A stretch of DNA of 64,000 bases from an uncultured Eubacteriales bacterium (GCA_900540085.1 UQEU01000002.1:124001-188000), one strand, 5' to 3'; counted from the first letter of the stretch, positions 8,295 through 17,725 are shown. Numbers and translations: made by a program. The notes: generated by a model from the letters alone, not told the origin.

Positions 8295-10518
8295 TTATTT
8301 TTCCGAAAATGCTTCATATACCGCGTCGAAAACTGCTTTAGGCAATTTTGATTTATAAAGTTTTCTGAGCAAACCTTCAACATCATTAACTTCACCGAAT
8401 TTTTTGTAGTAAGTATCTTTCTTAAATGAACTACCCTGCCATCCAGACATAATCTCAATAAGTTTATCACGTTTGGATTGTTTGGGAAGTTCACCGACAT
8501 TACCGATCACTATTTCTACCGGCTCTTTTTTAAAATCAAACATAACTGCAGGACATCCATTTTTATCAAACTCTGTATTCGCATCGGTATTTTTAACAAC
8601 AATGTCAGAACAAACAATATCTTTAAAAATAATTTTGTATTTTCTTTTGTCTGGAATAACACTCAAATCACCGGAAACACTTATTTTTAATGACATATTT
8701 TCGCTGTTTAATGAATTTTCAAAAAAAGTCAAAGCAACATGATTTTTACAATCTATTTTTCCGTTATCCTCATACATTGTAAAAGTGTTGTTTCCTTTAT
8801 AAACCCAAACTTCCAAATTAACGGGGTTCTCACAAGAATTTCCCTTATCGGATGACAATGGTATTACGGCTCCGGATTTTGCCAAAACAGGAATTGAATT
8901 AAGACCTCTGTTAAGAGTTATCATCTTTGGTCCTTCATATTTCTGCCCCGTAAAGATATCTGTATATTCTCCCTCCGGTATCCACGATTCAACACTTCCC
9001 ATTTCGGTTTCTTTGTGTTGCGGAGAAGTAATCGGACACACAATCATTTCACTTCCGAAACTGTATTGATTTTTCACTTTGTACGCATTATTTTCATAAG
9101 GATATGCATAATACATAGGTTCACACAAAGCAATTCCGTCATTATGACATCTGTAATCCATTGAAAAAATATAAGGTATAAGACTGTGTCTGAAGCGAAG
9201 CCACTCTTTGGCGTTTATATAAACATCATACCTATACTTCCAAGGTTCTTTTCCCAACAAATCATTTGAAGTTGAATGCAGTCTTAAAACAGGTGAAAAT
9301 ACACCGAACTGAATCCATCTTAAATATAAATCATCATTTCTGTATCCTTGATAATGACCGCCTATATCATGACTCCACCAACAATAAGCGGCATTTGCGG
9401 CATTTGCAGTAAAATACGGCTGAAAATTCAAAACCTCCCATTTTATCTTTGTATCACCTGAAAATCCCAACGGATAACGATGTGAACCTATTCCTGAATA
9501 TCTTGAAAGAATAAGAGGAATTCCTCCGTTCGCTGCAATATCAAGATAATGAAAATGATTTAATGCTTTAAGAGGATCAAGCCCCTTCATATCACATTTT
9601 TTCCCCTGTTGCCAATCAATCCACCAAAAATCAACACCGTCTTTTTCATAAGGTTTATGAAGAATATCAAAATAGGAATTCCAAAAATTATCATCGGAAC
9701 ATTTAAAGTCGATCTTTTTTTTACTGTCAGGATCAATTTTATTTGCTTTCGCCATTTTATTATACATATCCTCAAAACTGCGAACACCGTCTGCCGGATG
9801 TAAATTGAGTGTTATATGAAGTTTTTTCTTTTTTAATTCATTAAAAAATTCTTTGTAATCAGGAAATAAATCAGTATTCCACGAATAACCGGTCCAACCA
9901 CTTTCATTGATTCCAAACTTCTTTTTAAGATCCGTCCAATGCCAGTCCATATCTACAGCAACAACAGTAAGCGGTATGTTTTCATTTAAAAACCTATCTA
10001 TTAAATCCAGATATTCCTGCTGTGTATAAGCATGATATCTGCTCCACCAAACTCCCAAAGCAAATCTCGGAACAAGAGGAGTCGGAGAACTTATTTTATA
10101 AAAGTCACGTATTGTTTGACGATAATCCTTACCATAAGCAAAAACATACCTATCTTTACATTTCTTTTTTCTGACAATAAATTTACCATTATCATCCAAA
10201 AGGACGCTTTTACTGTCATCAAAAAGGTACAAACCATTTTCGGTTATAAATCCTTTATCAAGAACCGTTCTTCCGAAAGTCCCGTCAAGTGATCTGCATG
10301 TTCCCCGCAAATTTTTTTGTCTTGAAAAATATTCTGTTTTTCCACTGTCCTTGTACAGCACAGAATAAGGTTTTTCTTTTTTATTGTCAAAATAATATCT
10401 GCTGTTTCAACTCTTATCAATCTTGAAGTTAAATATGTCACTCTCATATCGTCTTTAATATAAATTTGACTTGAATCTGCTTTAGCGTCTGTTTTACTTT
10501 TAATGATTCTTTAAGCAT
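8295..10518 (-). pseudogene. GH31 alpha-glycosidase with two N-terminal frameshifts
   Basis: The intact frame from 10361 downward encodes 688 residues of a glycoside hydrolase family 31 enzyme. From its first codon, the nucleophile segment VDFWWIDWQQG puts Asp at about 249, the acid/base GFSGDTKIKW puts Asp at about 303, and the (beta/alpha)8 barrel is followed by beta domains. The true start is upstream. ATG at 10518-10516 has AAGGAG before it and encodes MLKESLKV. The typical GH31 N-terminus continues in a second frame (DDMRVTYLTSRLIRVET, near 10450-10410) and then in the main frame. Two single-base deletions explain this, one in an A-run near 10490 and one near 10405. GTG 10361 is internal, not a natural start. 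Either a recent pseudogene or sequence errors. GH31 enzymes release glucose or xylose from alpha-linked oligosaccharides. Confidence 0.85.
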
Positions 10519-10557
10519 AAAAACTTAATCTCCTTTAACAAAACAACAATTAAATTA

Positions 10558-10586
10558 AAAATACATCATATTTTTTCAATTGTCAA
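10558..10586 (-). promoter_or_regulatory. Putative promoter of the GH31 gene
   Basis: Minus strand TTGACA (10586-10581), 17-bp spacer, weak -10 TATTTT (10563-10558), about 40 bp before the original ATG at 10518. Confidence 0.55.
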
Positions 10587-10702
10587 TACACAACACACCG
10601 TAACATAATTTTTGATAATTATATTTAAATTCAAATTGAAACAAATCAAAAAAACGATATTTAATTTTTATTCATTTTTAAATAAAACAGTTTATATATA
10701 CT

Positions 10703-10739
10703 AAAATAAAAAACACTGTCACCTAAACAGTAACAGTGT
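10703..10739 (-). terminator. Terminator of the G5/3D-domain gene
   Basis: Read on the minus strand, ACACTGTTAC (10739-10730) pairs with GTGACAGTGT (10722-10713) and is followed by a run of T. Located 14 bp after the stop codon. Confidence 0.85.
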
Positions 10740-10752
10740 AATTTTATTATTT

Positions 10753-11988
10753 TTACCAGCCCAAACGCAAAACCGTGATTTTGCACGAGCCTGTACCTTT
10801 TTTAATGCACGCCGAATGTCCTTCGGGTGTAAATACATCTATTCTGCCGACAGCCGAAAGTCCTCTTCCGCCTCTGTCTGCTACTGTATATTGAACGCCG
10901 TCAACATCTATGATTGAGCCGAGAGGAAGCCAGTTACAAGCAACGATATACGGATTTGACATACCGTTATGAACTTTTATACCGCTTGCAGTTGTACCTG
11001 TGCTTGAAGAACCGTTGCACTTTTTGCATGAGCAATAGTGAGTTTTTCTGCCTCTGATAACTTCGCCTACATAGCGTTTACCTTTGCGTTCAACTCCGTT
11101 TGGTTCAAAATTGCCTGAATATGCTTTTGTTCCGACTTTTACAACTTTTTCAACAGGTGCTGAAATTGTTGTTCTCTGAGTTTCAACATATTCACTTGCT
11201 TCGCCGTTGATATACTTAACATTGTAAGTTACACGGTCGGAGCCGTTTTTACCATTTGACACGGTCTTTCTTGAGCCTTGAAGCAACGAACTGTCTTCTA
11301 TTTCTTTTGTGCCGTACTTCACTTTCTCAACTTTTGTTTCTGTTTTGTACTCTACTCTGTTGACAACAATCTGCATACCGAGTTCGAGCTGTGTTTCAGC
11401 CGACGGCTCTGTATAGTCGTTTTCGCCGAGAGTGATTTGTGCAAGTGCAAGAAGGTCAGCGACTGTACCTTCAAGCAAAGAGTAACTTTTTGTTACGCCG
11501 TCTGCCGTCAACTCTACTGAAAACGGTGTTGCGATTTTAATAACCATACCGTTTGCAACTTTGTCAGTCAAAGCAAAGTTTATTTCTTCACCTTCCGAAA
11601 GTGCAATGCCTATTTCGGAGAGTGCCTCTTCTACCGTGTTTGCATAAACACTGTAAGAAGTGATATTTCCTTTAAAGTCAATGTTTACAGATTTTAATCT
11701 GTTGATTACAATAGTGCCGCCTTTTCCGCTTTCAAAGTTTGAAATGTCAACTTTGTCGGAAGGTCCGAGCAATATTGAGTTTTGATTAAGAATTTCAAAT
11801 GCCGCCGTTTCATTTGTTGTAACCGTAGTTGTGTTTGCACCGTCAACTATTTCAACATTGTACTCGCCGAGCATACCTGCAAAAGCAGTTGTTGCAAAAT
11901 AGGTGATAGTAAGAACAAAAACGACCACTGTTGCGAGAATTGCACGAGATATTTTACGAATTCTCTCAACGCTTGATTGGTTTATCAT
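10753..11988 (-). CDS. Secreted cell-wall protein with DUF348, G5 and 3D domains (YabE-like)
   Basis: A 411-residue protein. An N-terminal membrane helix/signal (about residues 14-38) is followed by ubiquitin-like DUF348 repeats (about 40-210). A G5 domain follows (about 215-290, with motif KVEKVKYGTKEIEDSSLL and two G5-type strands). A C-terminal 3D domain (about 330-411) has the conserved Asp residues in SIIDVDGVQYTVADRGG and GRIDVFTPEG. This is the YabE/Rpf-like architecture. The 3D domain is a double-psi barrel related to MltA and usually acts as a peptidoglycan lytic transglycosylase. AAGGAG lies just before ATG. The gene is monocistronic, with its own promoter, a 140-nt folded leader and a terminator, so post-initiation control is likely. 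Confidence 0.92.
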   Translation of the reverse strand: MINQSSVERIRKISRAILATVVVFVLTITYFATTAFAGMLGEYNVEIVDGANTTTVTTNETAAFEILNQNSILLGPSDKVDISNFESGKGGTIVINRLKSVNIDFKGNITSYSVYANTVEEALSEIGIALSEGEEINFALTDKVANGMVIKIATPFSVELTADGVTKSYSLLEGTVADLLALAQITLGENDYTEPSAETQLELGMQIVVNRVEYKTETKVEKVKYGTKEIEDSSLLQGSRKTVSNGKNGSDRVTYNVKYINGEASEYVETQRTTISAPVEKVVKVGTKAYSGNFEPNGVERKGKRYVGEVIRGRKTHYCSCKKCNGSSSTGTTASGIKVHNGMSNPYIVACNWLPLGSIIDVDGVQYTVADRGGRGLSAVGRIDVFTPEGHSACIKKGTGSCKITVLRLGW

Positions 11989-12131
11989 CTAATTCTCCTT
12001 TTCTTGTTCGGAAATATTAAAACGCTTTAGCCGTTTTAATCCGTTGAAAAATACCAAAAATGGCGTTATTTTTTTCAACGAGCAAAATCTGTTAATTTCG
12101 CAATTACCGTAATAGTATTTCCACGAACAAG
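11989..12131 (-). promoter_or_regulatory. Structured 5' leader of the 3D-domain gene
   Basis: The leader is closed by a long-range stem. On the minus strand, CTTGTTC-GT-GGAAATA (12131-12116) pairs with TATTTCC-GAACAAG (12016-12003), giving 14 bp with a 2-nt bulge and ending just before the AAGGAG ribosome site at 12000-11995. Inside are at least two further hairpins: CGTTGAAAAA with TTTTTCAACG (between about 12081 and 12041) and TTAAAACG with CGTTTTAA (about 12040-12015). This multi-branch fold next to the ribosome site looks like a cis-regulatory RNA. Genes of this type are often under c-di-AMP (ydaO) riboswitches, but I do not see that consensus here. Confidence 0.6.
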
Positions 12132-12135
12132 TGCC

Positions 12136-12163
12136 ATTATATCACAAATCAACAACAAGTCAA
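12136..12163 (-). promoter_or_regulatory. Promoter of the 3D-domain gene
   Basis: Minus strand TTGACT (12163-12158), 16-bp spacer, TATAAT (12141-12136). The predicted start is at the beginning of the folded leader. Confidence 0.75.
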
Positions 12164-12522
12164 TTTTCTTTACATAAACTTTTTGTGCAGATTTCACAAG
12201 AGTATTTTTGACGGTTTACCTAAAATAGACTTAAATACGCTTTTATGTCTATTATATATTTTCACACGCTAAAGCGTGATGTTAAAATTTTGTTCATTTT
12301 CTAAAAAGTTGAAAGTTCAAAAATGTCAAATTGTAACTATTTTCTGTAATATTTTGAAATATATACTATATATTGTTTCAAAACAGCCTGTTTTAAAGTG
12401 AAATTCAATATATTGTGTTACAAATTTTTAGTACACATTGTTAATTATATGTTAATATGCTCAATTATATTGGCTTTATTACCTTAACAAAAACCGACAG
12501 AAAGATACAAAAAAAGAAAATA
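12164..12522. other. AT-rich intergenic region with two small palindromes
   Basis: No coding sequence or ribosome site pattern seen. It holds a palindrome CACGCT-AA-AGCGTG (12265-12278) and an inverted repeat TTTTGAAA (12352-12359) with TTTCAAAA (12376-12383) separated by 16 bp. Both are possible protein-binding or RNA hairpin sites. No promoter is assigned. Confidence 0.4.
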
Positions 12523-12553
12523 AAAAAACGCCTGTGAAAAACAAGCGTTTTTT
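12523..12553. terminator. Terminator downstream of the AraC-family gene
   Basis: AAAAAACGC (12523-12531) and GCGTTTTTT (12545-12553) form a 9-bp stem with flanking A/T runs. It is 130 bp past the stop codon at 12686. Confidence 0.65.
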
Positions 12554-12685
12554 GAGATTTTACATTGCATTTCAAGATATATTTTAATAGGTATATATCT
12601 TTATTTTTACATTTCTTTATATACTGTTTATATACTATATTATATATTATAATTAAATATATTAATTACATTAATATACACAAAA

Positions 12686-13525
12686 TCACTTTGTGAACTT
12701 TGAAGGTGTAACGCCCTTATATCGTTTAAAAACTTTAATGAAATATCCGCAATCGTTGTAACCGCACTTATCGGCAATTTCGGCTATGGTCTGCGTACCC
12801 TCAACAAGTTCTATACAAGCCTTTTCAACTCTGAAATAGTTGAGATAATCAACAGGTGTTTTGCCCGTCATATTTTTGAAGAAACGGCAAAAATAGTTTG
12901 GGTTCATATCGGCTACATCTGCCAAATCTTCAAGTGAGATTTCGTGAGCATAGTTTTCATCAATATATGAGATAACTTTTTCAAAAGCGTTGAGTCTTTT
13001 TCTCATAGAAGAAGAAATTGCAACAGTTTTCGTATATTTGTCATACTCAACAATTTTACCGAGCATTGTGCCGACAGCACCGACAACGATAAGTTGATAT
13101 CCCTTCGGTTTTTTAATCATAGCGTCGAAAGCATAACCCGCAATGTTAATGATTTCGCTGTCTTCCCTTGTAAAATGTGTCTGAACCATAGTTTGTGAGT
13201 TAAAATACTTTTTGCAAAGGTCTGAAGTTGCTGACAAAAACTCCAAATTAAAATCAAGACACTCATATTTGTCATTGTTATGCTTTGGTTCAATAATATG
13301 AAGCATACCGCCGCCTATAAAAAGCATTTCACCTTCCTGAACATTGTATGAATTAGTGCCTACATTTACTGTAATCTCACCTGATAAAACTCTGATGAGT
13401 TCTGTTTCGGGGTGCCAATGGTGAGTTGAATAGTAAAACGGATGGTTTTTGTCAACACTGTAAATTTCAAACGGAAAATCAAAAGTTCCGTGCATTTTTT
13501 GTTCACGATAAGTTTGGTATTTCAA
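12686..13525 (-). CDS. AraC-family regulator with cupin sensor domain
   Basis: A 279-residue protein. The cupin-like ligand domain is at about residues 25-95, with metal/sugar-pocket pattern HHWHPETELIRVLSGE and HIIEP. The C-terminal AraC DNA-binding domain with two helix-turn-helix motifs is at about 180-279 (EISLEDLADVADMNPNYFCRFFKNMTGKTP, then AEIADKCGYNDCGYFIKVFKRYKGVTP). The start is TTG 13525, because AGGAGG lies 7 nt before it. The frame is open further upstream without a ribosome site. Regulators of this build usually control sugar utilisation genes. The target is unknown, and it diverges from a uracil permease gene and faces the GH31 region. Confidence 0.9.
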   Translation of the reverse strand: MKYQTYREQKMHGTFDFPFEIYSVDKNHPFYYSTHHWHPETELIRVLSGEITVNVGTNSYNVQEGEMLFIGGGMLHIIEPKHNNDKYECLDFNLEFLSATSDLCKKYFNSQTMVQTHFTREDSEIINIAGYAFDAMIKKPKGYQLIVVGAVGTMLGKIVEYDKYTKTVAISSSMRKRLNAFEKVISYIDENYAHEISLEDLADVADMNPNYFCRFFKNMTGKTPVDYLNYFRVEKACIELVEGTQTIAEIADKCGYNDCGYFIKVFKRYKGVTPSKFTK

Positions 13526-13832
13526 AATATATCCTCCTAAAAAGCAAAATTTTTTCACTTTAGATAATTATAACATAAAATTTGATAAAATCAACCAATT
13601 TTCAACATAAAAATATTAAAATTTTACTTATTTAATAATTTGGCTATAATTTTTATATATAATGGCAACATATAGGCAATATTTTTCTTGATTTTTTGGC
13701 ATTTTCGGGTTTTCGGGTTACAGAAAAGTAACAATATGGCGTATTTTGTTGTTAAATGTATTTTATTGTGTTAACATCTTTAAAATGTATAAATGCGGCT
13801 GTTTTCAGTCGCTGTTTTTTAGGAGGATAATA
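13526..13832. promoter_or_regulatory. Divergent intergenic region between the araC-type and uraA genes
   Basis: For the AraC-family gene, a minus-strand promoter TTGATT (13594-13589), 16-bp spacer, TATAAT (13572-13567). For uraA, a weaker plus-strand candidate TTGTGT (13766-13771), 16-bp spacer, TATAAA (13788-13793). I found no purine or PRPP riboswitch pattern and no PyrR-type attenuator before uraA. Confidence 0.5.
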
Positions 13833-15257
13833 ATGGCGAAAAATAAGATTAATGTCGAAAACGGAATTTACGACGCAAAACAGCTCGGCGTTCCGAAAAC
13901 TCTTTTGCTCGGCGTTCAACACCTTTTTGCAATGTTCGGTGCAACAGTTCTTGTACCTATTCTTACAGGACTTTCTGTTTCTTCAACACTTTTGTTTGCC
14001 GGTATCGGTACACTTTTGTTCCACCTTTTGACAAAAGGCAGAATTCCTGCATTTCTCGGCTCGTCTTTTGCGTTTTTAGGCGGATATTTTGCAATCAATG
14101 CTTGGGCTGAACAGTACGGCGTGAGCGACCCTAAAACACTTTTACCGTACGCTTGTTTGGGCGTTGCTTTTGCAGGTCTTGTTTACCTTCTTATGTCGGG
14201 ACTCATCAAAATTTTCGGTGCTAAAAAGATAATGAGATTTTTCCCGCCGATTGTTACAGGTCCCATCATCATTGCAATCGGTCTTACACTTTCAGGCTCG
14301 GCAATAACAAACTGTCAGTCAAACTGGCTCATCGCAATAGTTGCCATTGCAATAATTGTTATCTGCAATGTTTTCGGTAAAGGTATGATTAAAATTATAC
14401 CGATTATTTTAGGCGTAGTAGGTTCTTGCATTTTCGCCGTTATTTTACACTTAACAGGCACACCTGTTTTTGATGCTGAAAAAATAAACGCTTTCAAAGA
14501 GGCTGCTTGGATAGGCTTACCTGTTGTTAAAAATGAAACAGTATTTTCACTTTTCGGCAATATTGACAAGTCGCTTGCAATAACTGCAATCATCACAATT
14601 ATGCCTATTTCACTTGCTACAATGGTAGAGCATATCGGCGATATGTCTGCAATCAGTTCAACAACAAAGAGAAACTATTTTGAAAATCCCGGACTTCACA
14701 GAACACTTTTAGGCGACGGTCTTGCAACAATTCTTGCTTCACTTTTCGGTGCGCCTGCCAACACAACATACGGCGAAAACACAGGTGTTCTTAACCTTTC
14801 AAAAGTTTTTGACCCTAAAGTTATAAGAATTGCGGCATACCTTGCAGTCATCCTTTCTTTCAGCCCAAAATTTGCGGCACTCATCAGTCTTATTCCTGCA
14901 TCCGTAATCGGCGGTATTTCACTTGTTCTTTACGGTATGATTTCTGCTGTCGGTGTTCGCAACCTTGTAGAAAGCAAAGTTGACTTCACAAAATCAAGAA
15001 ATGTTATCATTGCAGCACTTGTACTTGTACTTACAATCGGTATCAAATACGGTGCAAATGACTCTGTAAGTTTCACAATCGGCTCTGTTACAATCGGTTT
15101 CACAGGTCTTGCAGTAGGTGCTCTTCTCGGTATCATTCTCAACGCTGTTCTTCCGGGAAAAGACTACGACTTTAACGAAGAAGAAAAAGCAGAAGCAGAA
15201 GAACTTGAGGCAGAAGAAAAAGAGGCACAAATAGAAATTTCTGCCCCTGAAAACTAA
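13833..15257 (+). CDS. uraA: Uracil/xanthine permease, NCS2 family (UraA-type)
   Basis: A 474-residue protein with the 14-helix NCS2 fold. QHLFAMFGATVLVPILTGLS near the N-terminus is the family signature. The substrate-binding glutamates of UraA have counterparts in VEHIGD and in APANTTYGENTGV, which favours uracil over xanthine. It imports uracil by proton symport at the cytoplasmic membrane for pyrimidine salvage. The C-terminal 30 residues are Glu/Ala-rich and cytoplasmic. ATG 13833 follows AGGAGG; the frame is open 29 codons further upstream but without a ribosome site. Monocistronic with a strong terminator. Confidence 0.93.
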   Translation: MAKNKINVENGIYDAKQLGVPKTLLLGVQHLFAMFGATVLVPILTGLSVSSTLLFAGIGTLLFHLLTKGRIPAFLGSSFAFLGGYFAINAWAEQYGVSDPKTLLPYACLGVAFAGLVYLLMSGLIKIFGAKKIMRFFPPIVTGPIIIAIGLTLSGSAITNCQSNWLIAIVAIAIIVICNVFGKGMIKIIPIILGVVGSCIFAVILHLTGTPVFDAEKINAFKEAAWIGLPVVKNETVFSLFGNIDKSLAITAIITIMPISLATMVEHIGDMSAISSTTKRNYFENPGLHRTLLGDGLATILASLFGAPANTTYGENTGVLNLSKVFDPKVIRIAAYLAVILSFSPKFAALISLIPASVIGGISLVLYGMISAVGVRNLVESKVDFTKSRNVIIAALVLVLTIGIKYGANDSVSFTIGSVTIGFTGLAVGALLGIILNAVLPGKDYDFNEEEKAEAEELEAEEKEAQIEISAPEN

Positions 15258-15281
15258 TATTTCAATAACCTTTAATACAAC

Positions 15282-15313
15282 AAAAACGGCTGTGTAAAAA
15301 CAGCCGTTTTTTT
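15282..15313. terminator. Bidirectional terminator between uraA and a membrane-protein gene
   Basis: AAAAACGGCTGT (15282-15293) pairs with ACAGCCGTTTTT (15300-15311), with T/A runs on both sides. It serves convergent genes. Confidence 0.88.
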
Positions 15314-15328
15314 ATTTGTTTGTTTATT

Positions 15329-16194
15329 TTAGTTTTTATTATTTTTTCTCTGCAAAACATATACCAAAAAGGTGATGACGCACGGCAAAAGCAATAATAA
15401 AATCAAGCTTAAAACTGCGTTAATATGCAACATTTCAAAACAACCGTACAGAATATTGCAATATATCAGATTATTATATTGCTTTGCAAAAATCAAAATT
15501 CCGAAAACAAGCAGTTGAAGTTCGAGCAGAACAAAACCACCTGCAAACTCGCTTAATTTTTGCTTATAACCGATTGCAAAAGTACAAACGATTAACAAAA
15601 TGTTGAAAATTGTAAGTAAAATGATATTCAAATATCCGTTGACGCTTTCGGGTAAAAATGCTGAAAAAACAAAGAAAAACACCAAAATCCAATATGCCAA
15701 AATCGGAAATGTATTTTTCATCACGGTTTTAAAAACAGATTTTTTATTTTTTTCTGTTTCAATTTTACCTGCAAAAATATTTTTCTTTTGCAAAAATGTA
15801 CCTAAAAACACGGAAAACGGAAGTATCATTGATAAAACAAGTGCAAAAATTTTGTTCAAATGCAACTCGTCTGCACAACCGAAAAGAATGTTGAACTGTA
15901 TGAATTTAAACTCAAAAAAGTCTTTTAAAATCAAAACGGCAGAAACTGCAAGTTGAATTTCAAGCAAAACAAACCCCGTCAAAAACTCTTTCAGTTTGCA
16001 TTTCAAACCGATTAAAACATTTAAAACCATAAAAAGCAAACACGAAAAGGTATATGACAAAGCAAGAAAAATTTTATCCGTTTCCTCTGTCCCGTTGTTA
16101 ACAAAAGATAAAATGAGTGCAGGCAAAAGCAATGATACAGATGAAAATACCCAATATGACGCTAACGGTAAGAAATTTTTAAAAAAGTTTTCAT
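15329..16194 (-). pseudogene. Tandem-duplicated membrane protein, frameshifted after the start
   Basis: The frame down from 16132 gives 267 residues with about eight membrane helices in two similar halves. Each half has a GxKxKLxEFxxGFVLLExQL segment followed by an N-I-L-x-GC-x-E-x-LH segment. The coding signal continues upstream of 16132 (FFKNFLPLASYWVFSS). The only well-placed start, ATG 16194 with AGGGGA before it, is in another frame and stops after ten codons. One missing A in the AAAA run at about 16191-16188 would restore MKNFFKNFLPLASYW, which matches the start of the second half and of the protein at 93-515. Pseudogene, slippage-prone gene or sequence error. Function unknown. Confidence 0.7.
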
Positions 16195-16218
16195 TAGTTC
16201 CCCTTAATTAAGTAAATA

Positions 16219-16722
16219 TTATGTCTGCTTTTTTTCCTTTGTCACTTGAACAAGTGTAAAAACAGCAAAAGCAAGAATTATTACAGCGGGTATCAACCGA
16301 GAAATTAAAGCAGGTATAACTTCTGCCACATAGATATTAAAATAGTCAAGGTACATACGATTAAAAATGAAAGAAATCTCAACCCATACAAGAATTGTGA
16401 GAATTTTTGCCGTTATAATTTCCTTTTGAAACAAAACTGCACCAACAGTAACCAAAACTGCAAAAATTATGGGAAAAGTTTGATAATTACAAAATGTATC
16501 AAATGAGGCAAAAATAACTTTTAAAAGTCTGCCCAAATATTCTGCGTTAGAGTATTTATCCGATGTAAACGCTTCCCAATAGGACATTGTAACATCGTGT
16601 CCTGTCGGAATTGGAAGACTGTTCATAAAAGGGCCTATAACCAAAACATATACTTCCATCACAATTAAAAGTGAAAACATAACTTGTAAAATTGTGTAAA
16701 ATATGTTTTTAGAGTTTTTCAT
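16219..16722 (-). CDS. Hypothetical four-helix membrane protein
   Basis: A 167-residue protein with membrane segments at about 10-32, 82-100, 103-125 and 135-160 and a short Lys-rich C-terminus (KEKKQT). The loop between helices one and two (about 33-80) is polar with PIPTGHDVTMSYWEAF. No recognised family. AGGGGGC precedes ATG. It lies 24 bp upstream of the frameshifted tandem membrane protein and probably shares a transcript with it. Confidence 0.75.
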   Translation of the reverse strand: MKNSKNIFYTILQVMFSLLIVMEVYVLVIGPFMNSLPIPTGHDVTMSYWEAFTSDKYSNAEYLGRLLKVIFASFDTFCNYQTFPIIFAVLVTVGAVLFQKEIITAKILTILVWVEISFIFNRMYLDYFNIYVAEVIPALISRLIPAVIILAFAVFTLVQVTKEKKQT

Positions 16723-16822
16723 AGAAATGCCCCCTATACTACATACTTTTATGTTTTAATTTAATGATACAAAAAGTTTTCAAAAAAACATCGGTACCAC
16801 CCCTATGATATTTTCTACCTTA

Positions 16823-16851
16823 AATATATAGTTCTGTTTTAAATTTGTCAA
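16823..16851 (-). promoter_or_regulatory. Promoter of the two membrane-protein genes
   Basis: Minus strand TTGACA (16851-16846), 17-bp spacer, TATATT (16828-16823). The leader is about 95 nt and contains GGTGGTACCG, which resembles the T-box sequence but lacks the rest of a T-box. The remainder of the 310-bp gap (16723-17032) holds only this promoter and the terminator at 16958-17004. Confidence 0.7.
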
Positions 16852-16957
16852 TACTTTATCAATAAAAAATAGTAAAAAATTTCAAAAAATATGTCAAATC
16901 TTTACATATTTGCGAAAGTGTAAAGATGAATTTGCCGAAATTCAGATATTTGCTCAC

Positions 16958-17004
16958 AAAAAAAGCCGTGAAAACAAGTGCAGTTTTTTGCACCTTTTCA
17001 CGAC
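16958..17004 (-). terminator. Terminator of the YjdF-like membrane gene
   Basis: On the minus strand, GTCGTGAAAA (17004-16995) pairs with TTTTCACGGC (16974-16965), with an inner GCA/TGC pairing, and is followed by seven T. Confidence 0.8.
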
Positions 17005-17032
17005 ATTTTATTTTTAAATATTTGATTTTGAA

Positions 17033-17725
17033 TTATTTACTGCTCTCATCAAATGAAATCTTGTGCTTTTTTCTGTAAATGATTATATAAATCATTCCGA
17101 TAATTCCGCCGATTGCATTCATAGAAATATCTGTCATAGTATCAATCAAGCCGTAGTCGCCTGCATCCTGATAACCGAGCTGAATGTAATTGACAGTTTC
17201 AATCGGTTTTGCAAGCTGAAGATTTGTGTCGTAAAGCCTGTCCATAATGAACTCGTACATTTCCCACCCCGAAGCGATGGTCATAGTGAACATTATGCCG
17301 AAAATGGCTGCAAGAATAACGGAACACTCGCCCTTTTTCCGTTGCAAAATGACTGCAAAGTCATAACCGAAAGTGGCACAGACAAACCCTGTCAGGCAAT
17401 GCATAAAATCGTCAAACCACAAAGTTCTGTCAAAAAATCCGACATAACTGCCGAAAACTATGCCTACAAATATGATGATATTGAGCATCGTTTGTGAAAT
17501 CGGCTGAACTTCTTCTATAAAACTTCCGTTTCCGAAAACCTGAAACATATCCCACAAATGAGTAAAAACCAAACAGAAAAACGACTCGAACCCCATAATC
17601 AAATCGTGTTCAAAAGCAAACGAGTAAATCATACAACCTATGAGTGAAATGCGTGTTACAATCCAAAACGCAAGCTGAACTTTCGGTACGGATTTTATCG
17701 GGTATTTTTTAATTTTATACTGCAT
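17033..17725 (-). CDS. Membrane protein resembling the YjdF/DUF2238 family
   Basis: A 230-residue protein with about six membrane helices. Conserved acidic and histidine residues in DDFMHCLTGFVCATFG (about 105-120), an SGWEMYEFIMD segment (about 152-162) and DTMTDISMNAIGGIIG (about 195-210) match the pattern of YjdF-like integral membrane proteins (DUF2238). The assignment is by pattern only. AAGGTGA precedes ATG. Monocistronic. Function unknown. Confidence 0.7.
   Translation of the reverse strand: MQYKIKKYPIKSVPKVQLAFWIVTRISLIGCMIYSFAFEHDLIMGFESFFCLVFTHLWDMFQVFGNGSFIEEVQPISQTMLNIIIFVGIVFGSYVGFFDRTLWFDDFMHCLTGFVCATFGYDFAVILQRKKGECSVILAAIFGIMFTMTIASGWEMYEFIMDRLYDTNLQLAKPIETVNYIQLGYQDAGDYGLIDTMTDISMNAIGGIIGMIYIIIYRKKHKISFDESSK

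Noticed and set aside
10359..10361. GTG 10361 as the natural start of the GH31 enzyme
   Set aside because: No ribosome site, and recognisable GH31 N-terminal sequence continues upstream in other frames. It is an internal Val codon.
16792..16804. T-box-like GGTGGTACCG on the minus strand in the leader of the gene at 16722
   Set aside because: The leader is only about 95 nt, with no stem I, no specifier loop and no terminator/antiterminator pair, and the gene is not an amino-acid or tRNA-synthetase gene. Chance match.
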